Origin: Microbacterium sp. MYb54
Lineage (GTDB): Bacteria; Actinomycetota; Actinomycetes; Actinomycetales; Microbacteriaceae
NCBI RefSeq assembly: GCF_002979515.1
Contig: NZ_PCPA01000003.1
Span: 62,001 to 126,000, forward strand
DNA length: 64,000 nt
Reading direction: 5' to 3'
How positions within the stretch are numbered: the stretch's first letter is position 1; every line of letters starts with the position of its first letter. The notes beneath the pieces were generated by a model that ran no database searches, had not been told where the DNA came from, and was given only the letters and a program-made list of their open reading frames with translations. Shown one piece after another: positions 32,420 through 41,481 of the stretch. A program made the position numbers and the translations under genes.

Positions 32420-33712
32420 ATGAAGCGACACGTCGCCGCGATCGCAGGGTTGGCTATCGCCGCTCTCGCGCTCTCGAGCTGCTCCGGTGCCGATGCCGGT
32501 GCATCGGGTTCGGAGGATGCCGGGGGCACGGTGCGGTTCCTCGGGCCGGAGGATCCCCAGGTCTTCGCCCCGGTGATCGCCGCGTTCGAGAAGGGACACC
32601 CCGACATCACGGTGGAGTACACCCAGGTGCCGTTCGACCAGTACGCCACCACGCTCCAGCAGCGGCTCTCGGCGAAGGACGACACGATCGACGTCTTCGC
32701 GGTCGACCAGCCGAACCTCGCGCAGATCGCCGCGCAGGGATTCCTCGAAGATCTGAGCGATCTCAAGGACCAGGCGAAGAAGGCGACCTCCGCCGCGCAG
32801 TACGACATCAACATCTACGACGACAAGATGTACGCCCTGTCCATCTGGAACTCCACCCAGATGCTGTTCTACAACAAGAGCCTCCTCGCGGCCGCGGGAG
32901 TCGATGCGCCCGCCATCGATCCGGCGTCGCGCTGGACGTGGGAGCAGGTCGCCGAGGCCGGACGTGCGGCGCAGACCGCAGGCGCCGAGTCTGGGCTGCT
33001 CCTGGAGCAGGTTGAGGCCTACTACCAGCTGCAGCCCCTGATCGAGTCGGCGGGTGGTGGCTCCGGCATCTCCGGCACGGACATGCTCGAGGTGGATGTG
33101 ACCGACGACGGCTGGAACAAGGCGCTCTCCTGGTACGCCGACACCTTCCAGTCCGGACTGTCGCCACGCGGTGTGGGCGGCTTCCAGACCAGCGCGGTCT
33201 TCACCGACCAGAAGGTCGCGTTCTTCGTCGGCGGGCCGTGGGACGTCGGCGGGTTCGCGGCCAACGCCGACTTCGACTGGGGCATCGCCCCGCACCCGTA
33301 CTTCGAGGGCGGATCGGAGGTCACGCCGACCGGCTCGTGGTCGTGGGGTATCAACACCGCGTCGAAGAACAAGGCCGCAGCCCAGGAGTTCCTGGAGTTC
33401 GCGGCGCTGGACCCGGAAGGCAGCCTCGCAACGACCGAGGCGACCACGATCATCCCCGCCAACACGGAGGCGGCCGCGACCTACCTCCCCACCCTCGAGG
33501 CACTCGCGGGCGACCACGGCACGGGCGTCGCCGATCTCATCACCTCCGAGATCGAGAACACCGCGGTGGCCCGGCCCGTCTCGGTGGGCTACGTGCAGTT
33601 CGAGTCGCTGATCAACAAGGCCTTCGGCGATATCCGCAACGGCGCAGACGCGGGCGAACGTCTCGTGCAGGCGCAGTCCCAGATCGAGGATGCCTGGAGT
33701 CAGCTGCGATGA
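32420..33712 (+). CDS. CUT1 ABC transporter substrate-binding lipoprotein
   Basis: A 430-residue family-1 solute-binding protein. The signal peptide ends A-L-S-S-C (lipobox Cys about residue 21). The fold marks are T-V-R-F-L-G-P-E-D, D-V-F-A-V-D-Q-P-N, W-N-S-T-Q-M-L-F-Y-N-K and F-F-V-G-G-P-W-D-V-G. It feeds the two downstream permeases. No ATPase is encoded in the operon, as usual for CUT1 systems in actinobacteria, which often share an MsiK-like ATPase encoded elsewhere. GGGAGAAG ribosome binding site. Confidence 0.92.
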   Translation: MKRHVAAIAGLAIAALALSSCSGADAGASGSEDAGGTVRFLGPEDPQVFAPVIAAFEKGHPDITVEYTQVPFDQYATTLQQRLSAKDDTIDVFAVDQPNLAQIAAQGFLEDLSDLKDQAKKATSAAQYDINIYDDKMYALSIWNSTQMLFYNKSLLAAAGVDAPAIDPASRWTWEQVAEAGRAAQTAGAESGLLLEQVEAYYQLQPLIESAGGGSGISGTDMLEVDVTDDGWNKALSWYADTFQSGLSPRGVGGFQTSAVFTDQKVAFFVGGPWDVGGFAANADFDWGIAPHPYFEGGSEVTPTGSWSWGINTASKNKAAAQEFLEFAALDPEGSLATTEATTIIPANTEAAATYLPTLEALAGDHGTGVADLITSEIENTAVARPVSVGYVQFESLINKAFGDIRNGADAGERLVQAQSQIEDAWSQLR

Positions 33713-34644
33713 GTACCCCCACCAAGGGTGCGGGAGTGGTGAATCGCCATTCCCGCACCCGCGGATCGGGCGAGCGGCATCGCCGTCGGAGCCCCGCAGG
33801 AATCGCGCTGCTCTTCCTGCTTCCGGCACTGATCGCCCTGCTCCTGCTGCGTCTCGCCCCGGCTGGTGTCGCTCTCGTCGACAGCCTGTCGCGCACGACT
33901 CTGCTCGGCGGTACCTCTTTCGTGGGCCTCGGCAACTACGTCGAGCTGTTCGCGAACGCCGACTTCCAGAACTCGCTGGCTGTCACGCTGCTCTTCGCCG
34001 TGATCATCAACCCGGTGCAGATCGCCGCCGCGTTCCTGCTCGCGGTGCTGTTCACGCGAAGGGCCGTCGGGTCGAAGTTCTGGCGCTCGATGGTGATCCT
34101 CCCCATCGCGGTGCCGCCAGCCGTCTCCGCGGTCGTGTGGAGTGTCATCTACCGCCCGGACGGACTCGCGAACGGCTTCCTCGCGGTCTTCGGCATTCCG
34201 CCGCAGCCGTTCCTCACCTCGCCGTATCAGGCGCTGCTTTCGATCATGATCCTGCTGTCCTGGATCGGCGTCGGCTATTGGATGATGTTCCTGATCGCCG
34301 GCCTCAACGACATCCCCACCTCCTACTACGAGGCGGCATCGCTCGACGGGGCGTCCTGGTGGCGGCAGACATGGTCCATCACGCTGCCGCTGCTGCGCCG
34401 ACCGCTGGCCTTCGTGCTCGTCGCGGACACGGTGTCGAACTTCCTCGTGTTCGCGCCGGTGCAGATCCTCACCAAGGGCGGCCCCAACGGCTCGACCAAC
34501 CTGCTCATGCACGATCTGTACACCCGAGCCTTCACGTTCGGCGACATCAACAAGGCGCAGGCCGAGGTCGTGATCCTGGTGCTCATCACCGTGGTGATCG
34601 TGGCGCTGCAGTTCCGCCTGCTCAAGACGGAGGACCAGCCATGA
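33709..34644 (+). CDS. CUT1 ABC transporter permease (MalF/UgpA type)
   Basis: A 311-residue permease with six helices after a 30-residue basic N-terminus. L-F-L-L-P-A-L-I and the coupling motif Y-Y-E-A-A-S-L-D-G-A-S-W-W-R-Q (EAA loop) are diagnostic. ATGA overlap with the binding-protein gene, 4-base overlap with the second permease. Confidence 0.92.
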   Translation: MSTPTKGAGVVNRHSRTRGSGERHRRRSPAGIALLFLLPALIALLLLRLAPAGVALVDSLSRTTLLGGTSFVGLGNYVELFANADFQNSLAVTLLFAVIINPVQIAAAFLLAVLFTRRAVGSKFWRSMVILPIAVPPAVSAVVWSVIYRPDGLANGFLAVFGIPPQPFLTSPYQALLSIMILLSWIGVGYWMMFLIAGLNDIPTSYYEAASLDGASWWRQTWSITLPLLRRPLAFVLVADTVSNFLVFAPVQILTKGGPNGSTNLLMHDLYTRAFTFGDINKAQAEVVILVLITVVIVALQFRLLKTEDQP

Positions 34645-35543
34645 CGGGCATAGCCGAAGACACGCCGGGCATCGCCGCAGGCTCTACCCGCACCGGCGCA
34701 CGACGGCGCCTCTCCCGCAAGACGATCCTGATCCTGTGGTCGACGCTGCTCTCCATCACGGTCGGCATCGCCTTCCTCGCCCCGCTGTGGTGGACCTTCA
34801 TCAATTCGCTCCGCCCCGGGTCTGAGACCTTCAGCTACCTGAACCCGCTGCAGTGGCAGACGTTCTTCACCCTCACGCCCACACTCGACAACTACGCCGC
34901 GCTGCTGGACAGCGACCTCGGACGCGCCATCCTCAACTCGCTCTTCGTGAGCGTGGTGACGGTGATCGTCGGGCTGGTGGTCTGCGCGACCGCTGCGTTC
35001 GGGCTCTCCGCATTCCGATTCCGGGGGCAGACGGTGCTGTTCTCGGTGGTGATCCTTTCGTTCCTCATCCCGTTCGACGCGATCGCTATCCCGCTGGCCG
35101 CGATGTTCCGCGACTGGCAGCTGCAGAACACCTTCCTCGGGCTCATCCTTCCCGGGGTCGGCAACGGGATGGCGATCTTCCTGCTGCGCACCTTCTTCCT
35201 CGCGATCCCCGAAGAGCTCGTCGAGGCAGGGCGCCTCGACGGCCTGGGCTGGTGGGGAATCTTCACCCGCATCTATCTGCCGCTCTCGCGCCCCGCGCTG
35301 ATCGGCGCCGGCCTGATGCTCTTCCTGTTCCAGTGGCAGGCCTACGTCTGGCCGCTGCTCATGGGCACCGACAGCGACCACATCCTCGGTCCGGTCGCGT
35401 TGTCGAACATGCAGGGGCAGTTCCAGGTGGACTACGGCGTCCTGTTCGCCGCATCCATGATCCTCGTCCTCATCCCACTGGCCATCATCCTCGGCTTCCA
35501 GCGCTACTTCATCCAGTCCGTCAGCACGACGGGTCTGAAGTAG
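34641..35543 (+). CDS. CUT1 ABC transporter permease (MalG/UgpE type)
   Basis: A 300-residue permease with six helices; W-W-T-F-I-N-S-L-R follows helix 1 and the EAA loop reads E-E-L-V-E-A-G-R-L-D-G-L-G. The C-terminal Q-R-Y-F-I-Q-S-V-S-T-T-G-L-K is the usual MalG ending. It pairs with the preceding permease. Confidence 0.92.
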   Translation: MTGIAEDTPGIAAGSTRTGARRRLSRKTILILWSTLLSITVGIAFLAPLWWTFINSLRPGSETFSYLNPLQWQTFFTLTPTLDNYAALLDSDLGRAILNSLFVSVVTVIVGLVVCATAAFGLSAFRFRGQTVLFSVVILSFLIPFDAIAIPLAAMFRDWQLQNTFLGLILPGVGNGMAIFLLRTFFLAIPEELVEAGRLDGLGWWGIFTRIYLPLSRPALIGAGLMLFLFQWQAYVWPLLMGTDSDHILGPVALSNMQGQFQVDYGVLFAASMILVLIPLAIILGFQRYFIQSVSTTGLK

Positions 35544-35572
35544 TGACGCAGAACACGAAAGGCGCACGACAC

Positions 35573-36469
35573 ATGTCTGCACTCCACCACGTCATCCTCG
35601 ACACCGACATCGGCACGGATGTCGACGACCTGATGGCGCTCGCGCTCATCTTCGGCTCTCCGGAGATCGAGCTCCTCGGTGTGACCACGGTGTACGGCGA
35701 CACCGCGCTGCGCGGGCGGATGACGAAGCGCATCGCCGAGATCGCCGGCGTGACCATCCCCGTCCACGCCGGGGAGTCGGAGACGCTGTCCGGACGCGAG
35801 ATCTGGTGGGCCGGGCACGAAGCCCGACTCTACGAGGACCTCGATCGACACCTGCTCGACGGTGACGACGCCGTGGACCATCTCATCGAGACCGTCTGTG
35901 CCGAGCCGGGCACCGTCGACGTGATCGCGATCGGACCCCTCACCAACATCGCGGCAGCCATCGAGCGCGAGCCGCGATTCGCAGGTGCGGTTCGGCATCT
36001 CTGGGTCATGGGCGGCTCGTTCGCCGTGGAAGAAGACTCGGAGCACAACTTCCGCAGCGACGCCACCGCGGCCGAGATCGTCTTCGCCGCCGGTATCCCC
36101 ACGACCGTGGCGGGCCTCGAGATCACACGACTCATCACGATGGGAAGCGATGCCCTCGTGCGGATGAGCGCATCCGGGGAGCTCGGGCGCGTGATCGATG
36201 CCGAGATCAGGCAGTGGTGGGAGTTCTGGGGCACGGAGTGGAACGTGCCGCACGACCCCGTGACTGTGCTCACGCTGACGCAGCCCGAGCTCTTCGCGTT
36301 CTCGCCACGTGGTCGTATCGAGATCCTCCGGGGTGGAGAGATCGAGGGCGTGAGCCGATTCCACCCGGGCGAGGGCGAGACCAGGATCGTCACGGGGCTC
36401 GATGCGGAGGCGGTCGCCGAGGCGATCGTCGTCGGCATCGTCGGCGCAGCGATCGATACCGCCGTCTGA
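35573..36469 (+). CDS. Nucleoside hydrolase (IUNH family)
   Basis: A 298-residue enzyme that hydrolyses the N-glycosidic bond of ribonucleosides to ribose and base. The N-terminal L-D-T-D-I-G-T-D-V-D-D is the calcium-binding DxDxxxDD motif. I-G-P-L-T-N-I-A, V-M-G-G-S-F, E-H-N-F-R-S-D-A-T-A-A and the C-terminal H-D-P-V complete the family pattern. It is last in the LacI-controlled importer operon, so the importer most likely takes up nucleosides (inference). ATG 35573 lies 29 nt after the permease stop. Confidence 0.92.
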   Translation: MSALHHVILDTDIGTDVDDLMALALIFGSPEIELLGVTTVYGDTALRGRMTKRIAEIAGVTIPVHAGESETLSGREIWWAGHEARLYEDLDRHLLDGDDAVDHLIETVCAEPGTVDVIAIGPLTNIAAAIEREPRFAGAVRHLWVMGGSFAVEEDSEHNFRSDATAAEIVFAAGIPTTVAGLEITRLITMGSDALVRMSASGELGRVIDAEIRQWWEFWGTEWNVPHDPVTVLTLTQPELFAFSPRGRIEILRGGEIEGVSRFHPGEGETRIVTGLDAEAVAEAIVVGIVGAAIDTAV

Positions 36470-36476
36470 CCTCCGG

Positions 36477-37421
36477 CTAGGGCAGCAGGACGATCTTGCC
36501 CGAGGCGGCGCCGGATTCCATGAGCTCATGGGCCTGCGCCGCTTCGGCGAGCGGCAGCTGCGGGCCCAGGTCGACGACGAAGTCGCCGGTGGACAGGAGT
36601 GCGATCGTCTCGGGCAGCGCCTCGGCACGCCAGGCGAGCTCCTGGTCGGTCAACGGTACGGGCGAGCCGCCGGAGAACGCGCGGATGCCGAAGGATGCGG
36701 CGTCCGGCCCCCGGACGATCGTGGCGATGCGCTCACGGTCCGCCACGAGCGCGAGCGAGGTCTCGATGGCCTCGTCGGTGCCGGCGCAGTCCAGCCCCAC
36801 GGTGACAGCGGAGGGCGCGGCCTCGCGCACCCGGTCGAGCAGACCGTCGCCGTAGGCCACGGGAATCGCGCCCAGTTCGCGCAGCTGCTCGTGTCGGGCG
36901 GGGCTCGCGGTCGCGATCACGGTCGCGCCCCAGGCCACGGCGAACTGCACCGCGGCCTGTCCGACGGCGCCGGAGCCGCCGTGCACGAGCAGCACATCGC
37001 CGCCGCTCACGCCGAGCGAGCGCAGCGACTGGTAGGCGGTGCCGGCGGGGATGCCGATCGCGGCGCCCTCCGCGGTCGTGACGGAGTCCGGAAGCTTCGC
37101 GAGGTTCTCGGTCGAGATCGCGAGCGCCGAGGCATAGGTGCCACGCCCGTCACGGATCGCCACCCGGTCGCCGACCGCGAAGTCGTCGACGCCCTCGCCG
37201 AGCGCCTCGACGATGCCGGCTCCGTCGAAGCCGACCGGACGCGGCTCGGTGATCGGAGGCGATGGCCGCTTGCCGCTGCGCATCTTCGCGTCGATCGGAT
37301 TCGCGCCGGCCGCCTCGATGCGGACGACGACCTCGCCGCGCGCGGCGACGGGATCGGGGACCTCGATCAGGTGCAGGACATCGGGGGAACCGAACTCGGT
37401 GTAGACGATCGCGCTGGCCAT
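36477..37421 (-). CDS. NADP-dependent quinone oxidoreductase (zinc-independent MDR family)
   Basis: A 314-residue medium-chain dehydrogenase/reductase. The N-terminal domain has G-A-N-P-I-D-A-K-M-R and V-G-F-D-G-A-G-I-V-E-A, without zinc-binding cysteines; V-H-G-G-S-G-A-V-G-Q-A-A is the NADPH loop. Quinone or enone reduction is likely. The start is supported by a TAGCCT element 6 nt upstream. It is convergent with the nucleoside hydrolase gene with only 7 bp between. Confidence 0.88.
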   Translation of the reverse strand: MASAIVYTEFGSPDVLHLIEVPDPVAARGEVVVRIEAAGANPIDAKMRSGKRPSPPITEPRPVGFDGAGIVEALGEGVDDFAVGDRVAIRDGRGTYASALAISTENLAKLPDSVTTAEGAAIGIPAGTAYQSLRSLGVSGGDVLLVHGGSGAVGQAAVQFAVAWGATVIATASPARHEQLRELGAIPVAYGDGLLDRVREAAPSAVTVGLDCAGTDEAIETSLALVADRERIATIVRGPDAASFGIRAFSGGSPVPLTDQELAWRAEALPETIALLSTGDFVVDLGPQLPLAEAAQAHELMESGAASGKIVLLP

Positions 37422-37433
37422 GCCTTCAGGCTA
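37422..37433 (-). promoter_or_regulatory. Leaderless -10 element
   Basis: On the minus strand TAGCCT (37433-37428), 6 nt, then ATG 37421. Confidence 0.55.
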
Positions 37434-37460
37434 CCCGCGCCGGGCACCCGCGGTTGCGGA

Positions 37461-40400
37461 TCAGCGGCCGGACAGCACCTTCATGATGCGCTGCGGCGAC
37501 ACCGGCTGGGCGGTACCCAGGCGCTGGGCGAACACGCTGACGCGGTACTCCTCCAGCAGCCAGCGCACCTCGACCAGCGCAGTCGGCGCATCGGCCGGGA
37601 GCGGGATGGTGCCGCCGGCGTCTTCGAAGGCCTTCGCCATCCGCTCGTACTCGGTCATGCGCGCGCGGTCCTTGCCCGGTTCGCTGGCCAGGGTCTTCAG
37701 GCGGTCGACCATCCCCTCCAGGTATCGAGGGAAGTGCGTGAGCCGCTCGGCGCCGGCGGCGGAGATGAACCCCGGGTGCAGCAGCCCGCTGAGCTGGGTG
37801 CGGATGTCGTTCAGCGGTCCGAGCAGGGCGAGCGAGTTCTGCGACTTGATGCCGCGTTCGACTTCGCGGGACTTGGTCAGGATGCGTGCCACCAGTGAGA
37901 CGCAGGCGAACAGCTCGTCGACGAGGACAGCAGAGACCGCATCGCGCACCCGTGCGAACTCGGCTTCGCTGCGGACGATGCCGCCCGGCACCGTCTTGTG
38001 GATGACACTGCGGGCGACCGCGGCGCGGCAATCCTCGATGAGGGCGGCAGCGGACTGGTAGGGCGAGGCAGCGAGGGCGAGCTTCTCCTGACTGGTCAGG
38101 TGCTCCTGCACGTACGAGGAGGGGGAGGGCACGCCCAGCAGCACCAGCCGCAGCACGCCGTCGCGGGTGGCCGCGGCAGCCGCATCCGGTGTCGACTCGA
38201 CGCGCACCGACACGCTCTTGTCCTGATCGACGATGGCGGGGTACCCGCGCACGACGCCGCCGGCGACGCGGGTGTCGAGCACCTCGGGCAGATCGCCGAA
38301 GGTCCAGGCCGTGAGACCGGTCTGCTCGATCGACGCGGCGGCGATACGTTCGACACCCCCGCCGACACCGCTGCGCTCGGCACCCCGGTTCCCGCCCGGT
38401 CCTCCGGAGCGCGCAGGCGCGGCGATCGAGCGGGCGACGCTGCTGCGGGCCCGATCGGAGAGCTGCGCCTGCAGTGCCCGCAAGTCGCGGCCGGAGCCTG
38501 CGACCCTGCCGCGTTCGTCCACGGCACGGAAGTTCATGCGCAGATGAGGGGGCACCCGCTCATCGTCGAAGTCGGCCGCCGAGACCAGCTGGTTCGCGAG
38601 CGGCTGGATGCGCCGGGCCAGGGCCTCCTTGAGAGTGCGCGGGGGCAGGCCGCCGTGCGACTCCGGGCCTTCTTCGGCGAGCTCCGCACCGAACTTCTCG
38701 GCCCAGTCGGCGGCAGGGACCACATGGCGACGGATCGCCTTGGGGAGCGCGCGCAGCAGGCCTGTCACGAGTTCGGCGCGCAGACCCGGAACCTGCCAGT
38801 CGAAGCCACGGTCCTCGATCTGGGCGAGCAGCGGCAGCGGCACGACCACGCTGACGCCGTCGTCGTCGGCGCCGGGTTCGAACCGGTATGCGAGGCCGAG
38901 CACCTGGTCGCCCTGCGTCCACCGCGTCGGGAACTCGCGCTGATCAGCGCGCTCCTCGTCGTCGATCAGGTCGCTCTCGCGCATCACGAGCAGCTTCGGC
39001 GTCGTCGCCATGGCCTCTCGCCACCAGCTCTCGAAGGAGCGCACATCGAACACGTCGGCGGGGATGCGCTCGTCGTAGAACCGGAAGACGGCTTCGTCGC
39101 CGGCGAGGATGTCACGGCGGCGCTCGCGCTCCTCCAGCTTCTCGAGGCGCTTGCGAAGTTCGGCGTTGCTGCGCCAGAACGCGCTCACACGCTTGTCGAT
39201 CCGCGTCGGGTCCCATTCGCCCTCGACGAGCGCGTGCCGCACGAACAACTCGCGAGACGCTGCCCGGTCGATCCGCGCGAACTGCACGCGTCGACGCGGA
39301 ATGATCTCGAGCCCGAACAGCGTCACCTTCTCGAACGCGACAGCGGCGCCGGCATCCTTCGACCAGTGCGGCTCGGTCACCTGCCGCTTGGCGAGATCGC
39401 CGGCGAGGGGCTCCGCCCAGGCCGGGTCGATCGCGGCGACCGTTCGCGCGAAGGTGCGGGAGGTCTCGACGATCTCGGCCGCGATTACCGCGCGCGGGCT
39501 CTTCTTGCGCAGCCCCGAACCGGGGAAGATCGAGAACCGGATACCGCGGGCCCCGCGGTACTCCGCACTCCGCCGGCCCTTGGGCTCCTTGGCGGGGGAG
39601 TGCGCTTTGCCCGCAGGGGCGGTGCGCTCGTCGAGGATGCCGATCTGCGACAGGAGACCGGCGAGCATGGCGCGGTGGATCGAGTCGGGGTCGCTCGCGC
39701 CGCCGTCTCTGCCGGTCCGGGTGTCGTCGCCGCCACGGTCGGGGGTCTTCACGAGTGTGCGCAGCTGGCGATGCACGTCGAACCACTCGCGAACCCGCAC
39801 GTAATTGAGGTGCTCGGAGCGGCACAGGCGACGGAACGCGCTCGACCCGAGCTCCCGCTGCTGTTCACGCAGGTGGTTCCACAGATTCAACAGGGTCAGG
39901 AAGTCGCTGGTCGGGTCGACGAATCGCGCGTGCAGTCGGTCAGCCTCCTCGCGACGCTCCTCCGGTCGTTCGCGCACATCCTGGATCGTCATGCCCGAGA
40001 CGATCGCGAGGACGTCACGGGTCACTCCTGCGCCGGAACCCGAGCGTCCTGCCTCGATCAGCATGCGCGCGAACCGTGGGTCGATCGGCATCCGCGAGAT
40101 GTCGCGCCCCGTGCGGGTGAGATGCGGGGAACCATCGCTGCGGGACGGCTCGACGGCGCCGAGCTCGGTCAGCAGGTCGAACGCGGCCTTCACTCCTCGG
40201 GAGTCGGGCGGGGTGAGGAAGGGGAAGGCGGTGATGTCGCCGAAGCCGAGCGACAGCATCTGCAGGATGACGGATGCCAGCGAGGTGCGCAGGATCTCGG
40301 GCTCGGTGTACTCCGGCCGCTTGTCGTAGTCGTCCTCCGAATAGAGGCGGATCGCGATGCCGTCGCTGGTACGGCCCGCACGGCCGGAGCGCTGATTGGC

Positions 40401-41438
40401 CGACGCCTGCGAGATCGCCTCGATCGGCAGCCGCTGCACCTTGGAGCGGTTGCTGTAGCGCGAGATACGGGCGGTCCCGGTATCGATCACGTACTTGATG
40501 CCGGGCACCGTGAGGCTCGTCTCGGCGACGTTCGTGGCGAGGATGACCCGGCGGCGCACGCCGGCGACCCGGCTGCGCTCGAACACCCGGTGCTGGTCGG
40601 CGGCGGAGAGGCGGCCGAAGAGGGGCAGCACCTCGGTGGGCGCGCGGTCGTTCGCGTACGCACCGCGCACGGCATCGGCGGCGTCGCGGATCTCGGCCTC
40701 GCCCGGGAGGAAGACGAGTACATCGCCCGGAGCTTCGCGGTCGAGTTCGCGCAGGGCGGCGACGATCGCCGAGACCTCGTCCTCCGGTTCGGCGGGCGTG
40801 TCCTCGTCGTCCGCCCCCTCGACCTGCCCGCGATAGCGGATCTCCACCGGATATGTGCGGCCCGAGACCTCGATGATCGGTGCCGGGATGCGGTCGCCCT
40901 CTGCGTCGGACGGTGCGGCGAAGTGTTTCGCGAAGCTCTCCGGATCGATCGTCGCCGAGGTGATGATCACCTTCAGGTCGGGGCGCTCGGGGAGGATGCG
41001 CACGAGGTAGCCGAGCAGGAAGTCGACGTTGAGGGAGCGCTCGTGCGCCTCGTCGATGATGATCGTGTCGTAGCGGGTGAGCAGCCGGTCGCGATGGATC
41101 TCGTTGAGCAGGATGCCATCGGTCATCAGGGCGATGCGGGTGGATTCCGACACTTTGTCGGTGAAGCGCACCTTGTATCCGACGAGGGTGCCGAGCTCGA
41201 CCTGGAGCTCTTCTGCGACACGCTCCGCGATCGTGCGGGCTGCGAGGCGTCGAGGCTGCGTGTGCGCGATGCGCTCCCGACCGAGTTCCAGCGCGATCTT
41301 CGGCAGCTGGGTGGTCTTGCCCGATCCGGTGGCACCGGCGACGATGACGACCTGGTGGTCGCGGATGGCGTCGGCGATCTCGGCCCTGGCAGCGCTGACG
41401 GGCAGCTCCGGGGGATAGGAGATCACAGGGGAGGACAT
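37461..41438 (-). CDS. hrpA: ATP-dependent RNA helicase HrpA
   Basis: A 1325-residue DEAH-box helicase, the usual length for HrpA. Motif I is G-A-T-G-S-G-K-T-T-Q, motif Ia T-Q-P-R-R-L-A-A-R, motif II D-E-A-H-E-R-S, motif III T-S-A-T-I-D, and motif VI Q-R-S-G-R-A-G-R. The HA2/OB-fold region and the long DUF3418 C-terminal domain (after about residue 750) follow. It acts on RNA or RNP in the cytoplasm. A TACGAT hexamer lies 8 nt before ATG 41438. A very long open frame on the other strand is a codon-bias shadow. Confidence 0.95.
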   Translation of the reverse strand: MSSPVISYPPELPVSAARAEIADAIRDHQVVIVAGATGSGKTTQLPKIALELGRERIAHTQPRRLAARTIAERVAEELQVELGTLVGYKVRFTDKVSESTRIALMTDGILLNEIHRDRLLTRYDTIIIDEAHERSLNVDFLLGYLVRILPERPDLKVIITSATIDPESFAKHFAAPSDAEGDRIPAPIIEVSGRTYPVEIRYRGQVEGADDEDTPAEPEDEVSAIVAALRELDREAPGDVLVFLPGEAEIRDAADAVRGAYANDRAPTEVLPLFGRLSAADQHRVFERSRVAGVRRRVILATNVAETSLTVPGIKYVIDTGTARISRYSNRSKVQRLPIEAISQASANQRSGRAGRTSDGIAIRLYSEDDYDKRPEYTEPEILRTSLASVILQMLSLGFGDITAFPFLTPPDSRGVKAAFDLLTELGAVEPSRSDGSPHLTRTGRDISRMPIDPRFARMLIEAGRSGSGAGVTRDVLAIVSGMTIQDVRERPEERREEADRLHARFVDPTSDFLTLLNLWNHLREQQRELGSSAFRRLCRSEHLNYVRVREWFDVHRQLRTLVKTPDRGGDDTRTGRDGGASDPDSIHRAMLAGLLSQIGILDERTAPAGKAHSPAKEPKGRRSAEYRGARGIRFSIFPGSGLRKKSPRAVIAAEIVETSRTFARTVAAIDPAWAEPLAGDLAKRQVTEPHWSKDAGAAVAFEKVTLFGLEIIPRRRVQFARIDRAASRELFVRHALVEGEWDPTRIDKRVSAFWRSNAELRKRLEKLEERERRRDILAGDEAVFRFYDERIPADVFDVRSFESWWREAMATTPKLLVMRESDLIDDEERADQREFPTRWTQGDQVLGLAYRFEPGADDDGVSVVVPLPLLAQIEDRGFDWQVPGLRAELVTGLLRALPKAIRRHVVPAADWAEKFGAELAEEGPESHGGLPPRTLKEALARRIQPLANQLVSAADFDDERVPPHLRMNFRAVDERGRVAGSGRDLRALQAQLSDRARSSVARSIAAPARSGGPGGNRGAERSGVGGGVERIAAASIEQTGLTAWTFGDLPEVLDTRVAGGVVRGYPAIVDQDKSVSVRVESTPDAAAAATRDGVLRLVLLGVPSPSSYVQEHLTSQEKLALAASPYQSAAALIEDCRAAVARSVIHKTVPGGIVRSEAEFARVRDAVSAVLVDELFACVSLVARILTKSREVERGIKSQNSLALLGPLNDIRTQLSGLLHPGFISAAGAERLTHFPRYLEGMVDRLKTLASEPGKDRARMTEYERMAKAFEDAGGTIPLPADAPTALVEVRWLLEEYRVSVFAQRLGTAQPVSPQRIMKVLSGR

Positions 41439-41469
41439 AGCCCTCCATCGTATGCCGGGATCGAGCACA

Positions 41470-41481
41470 TACGATCGTCGG
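41470..41481 (+). promoter_or_regulatory. Leaderless -10 element
   Basis: TACGAT at 41470-41475, 6 nt, then ATG 41482; it selects 41482 over the in-frame ATG at 41452. Confidence 0.55.

Noticed and set aside
41439..41452. TACGAT 8 nt before the hrpA start as another leaderless element.
   Set aside because: The spacing is 8 nt rather than 6-7, so I did not count it with the 16 others.
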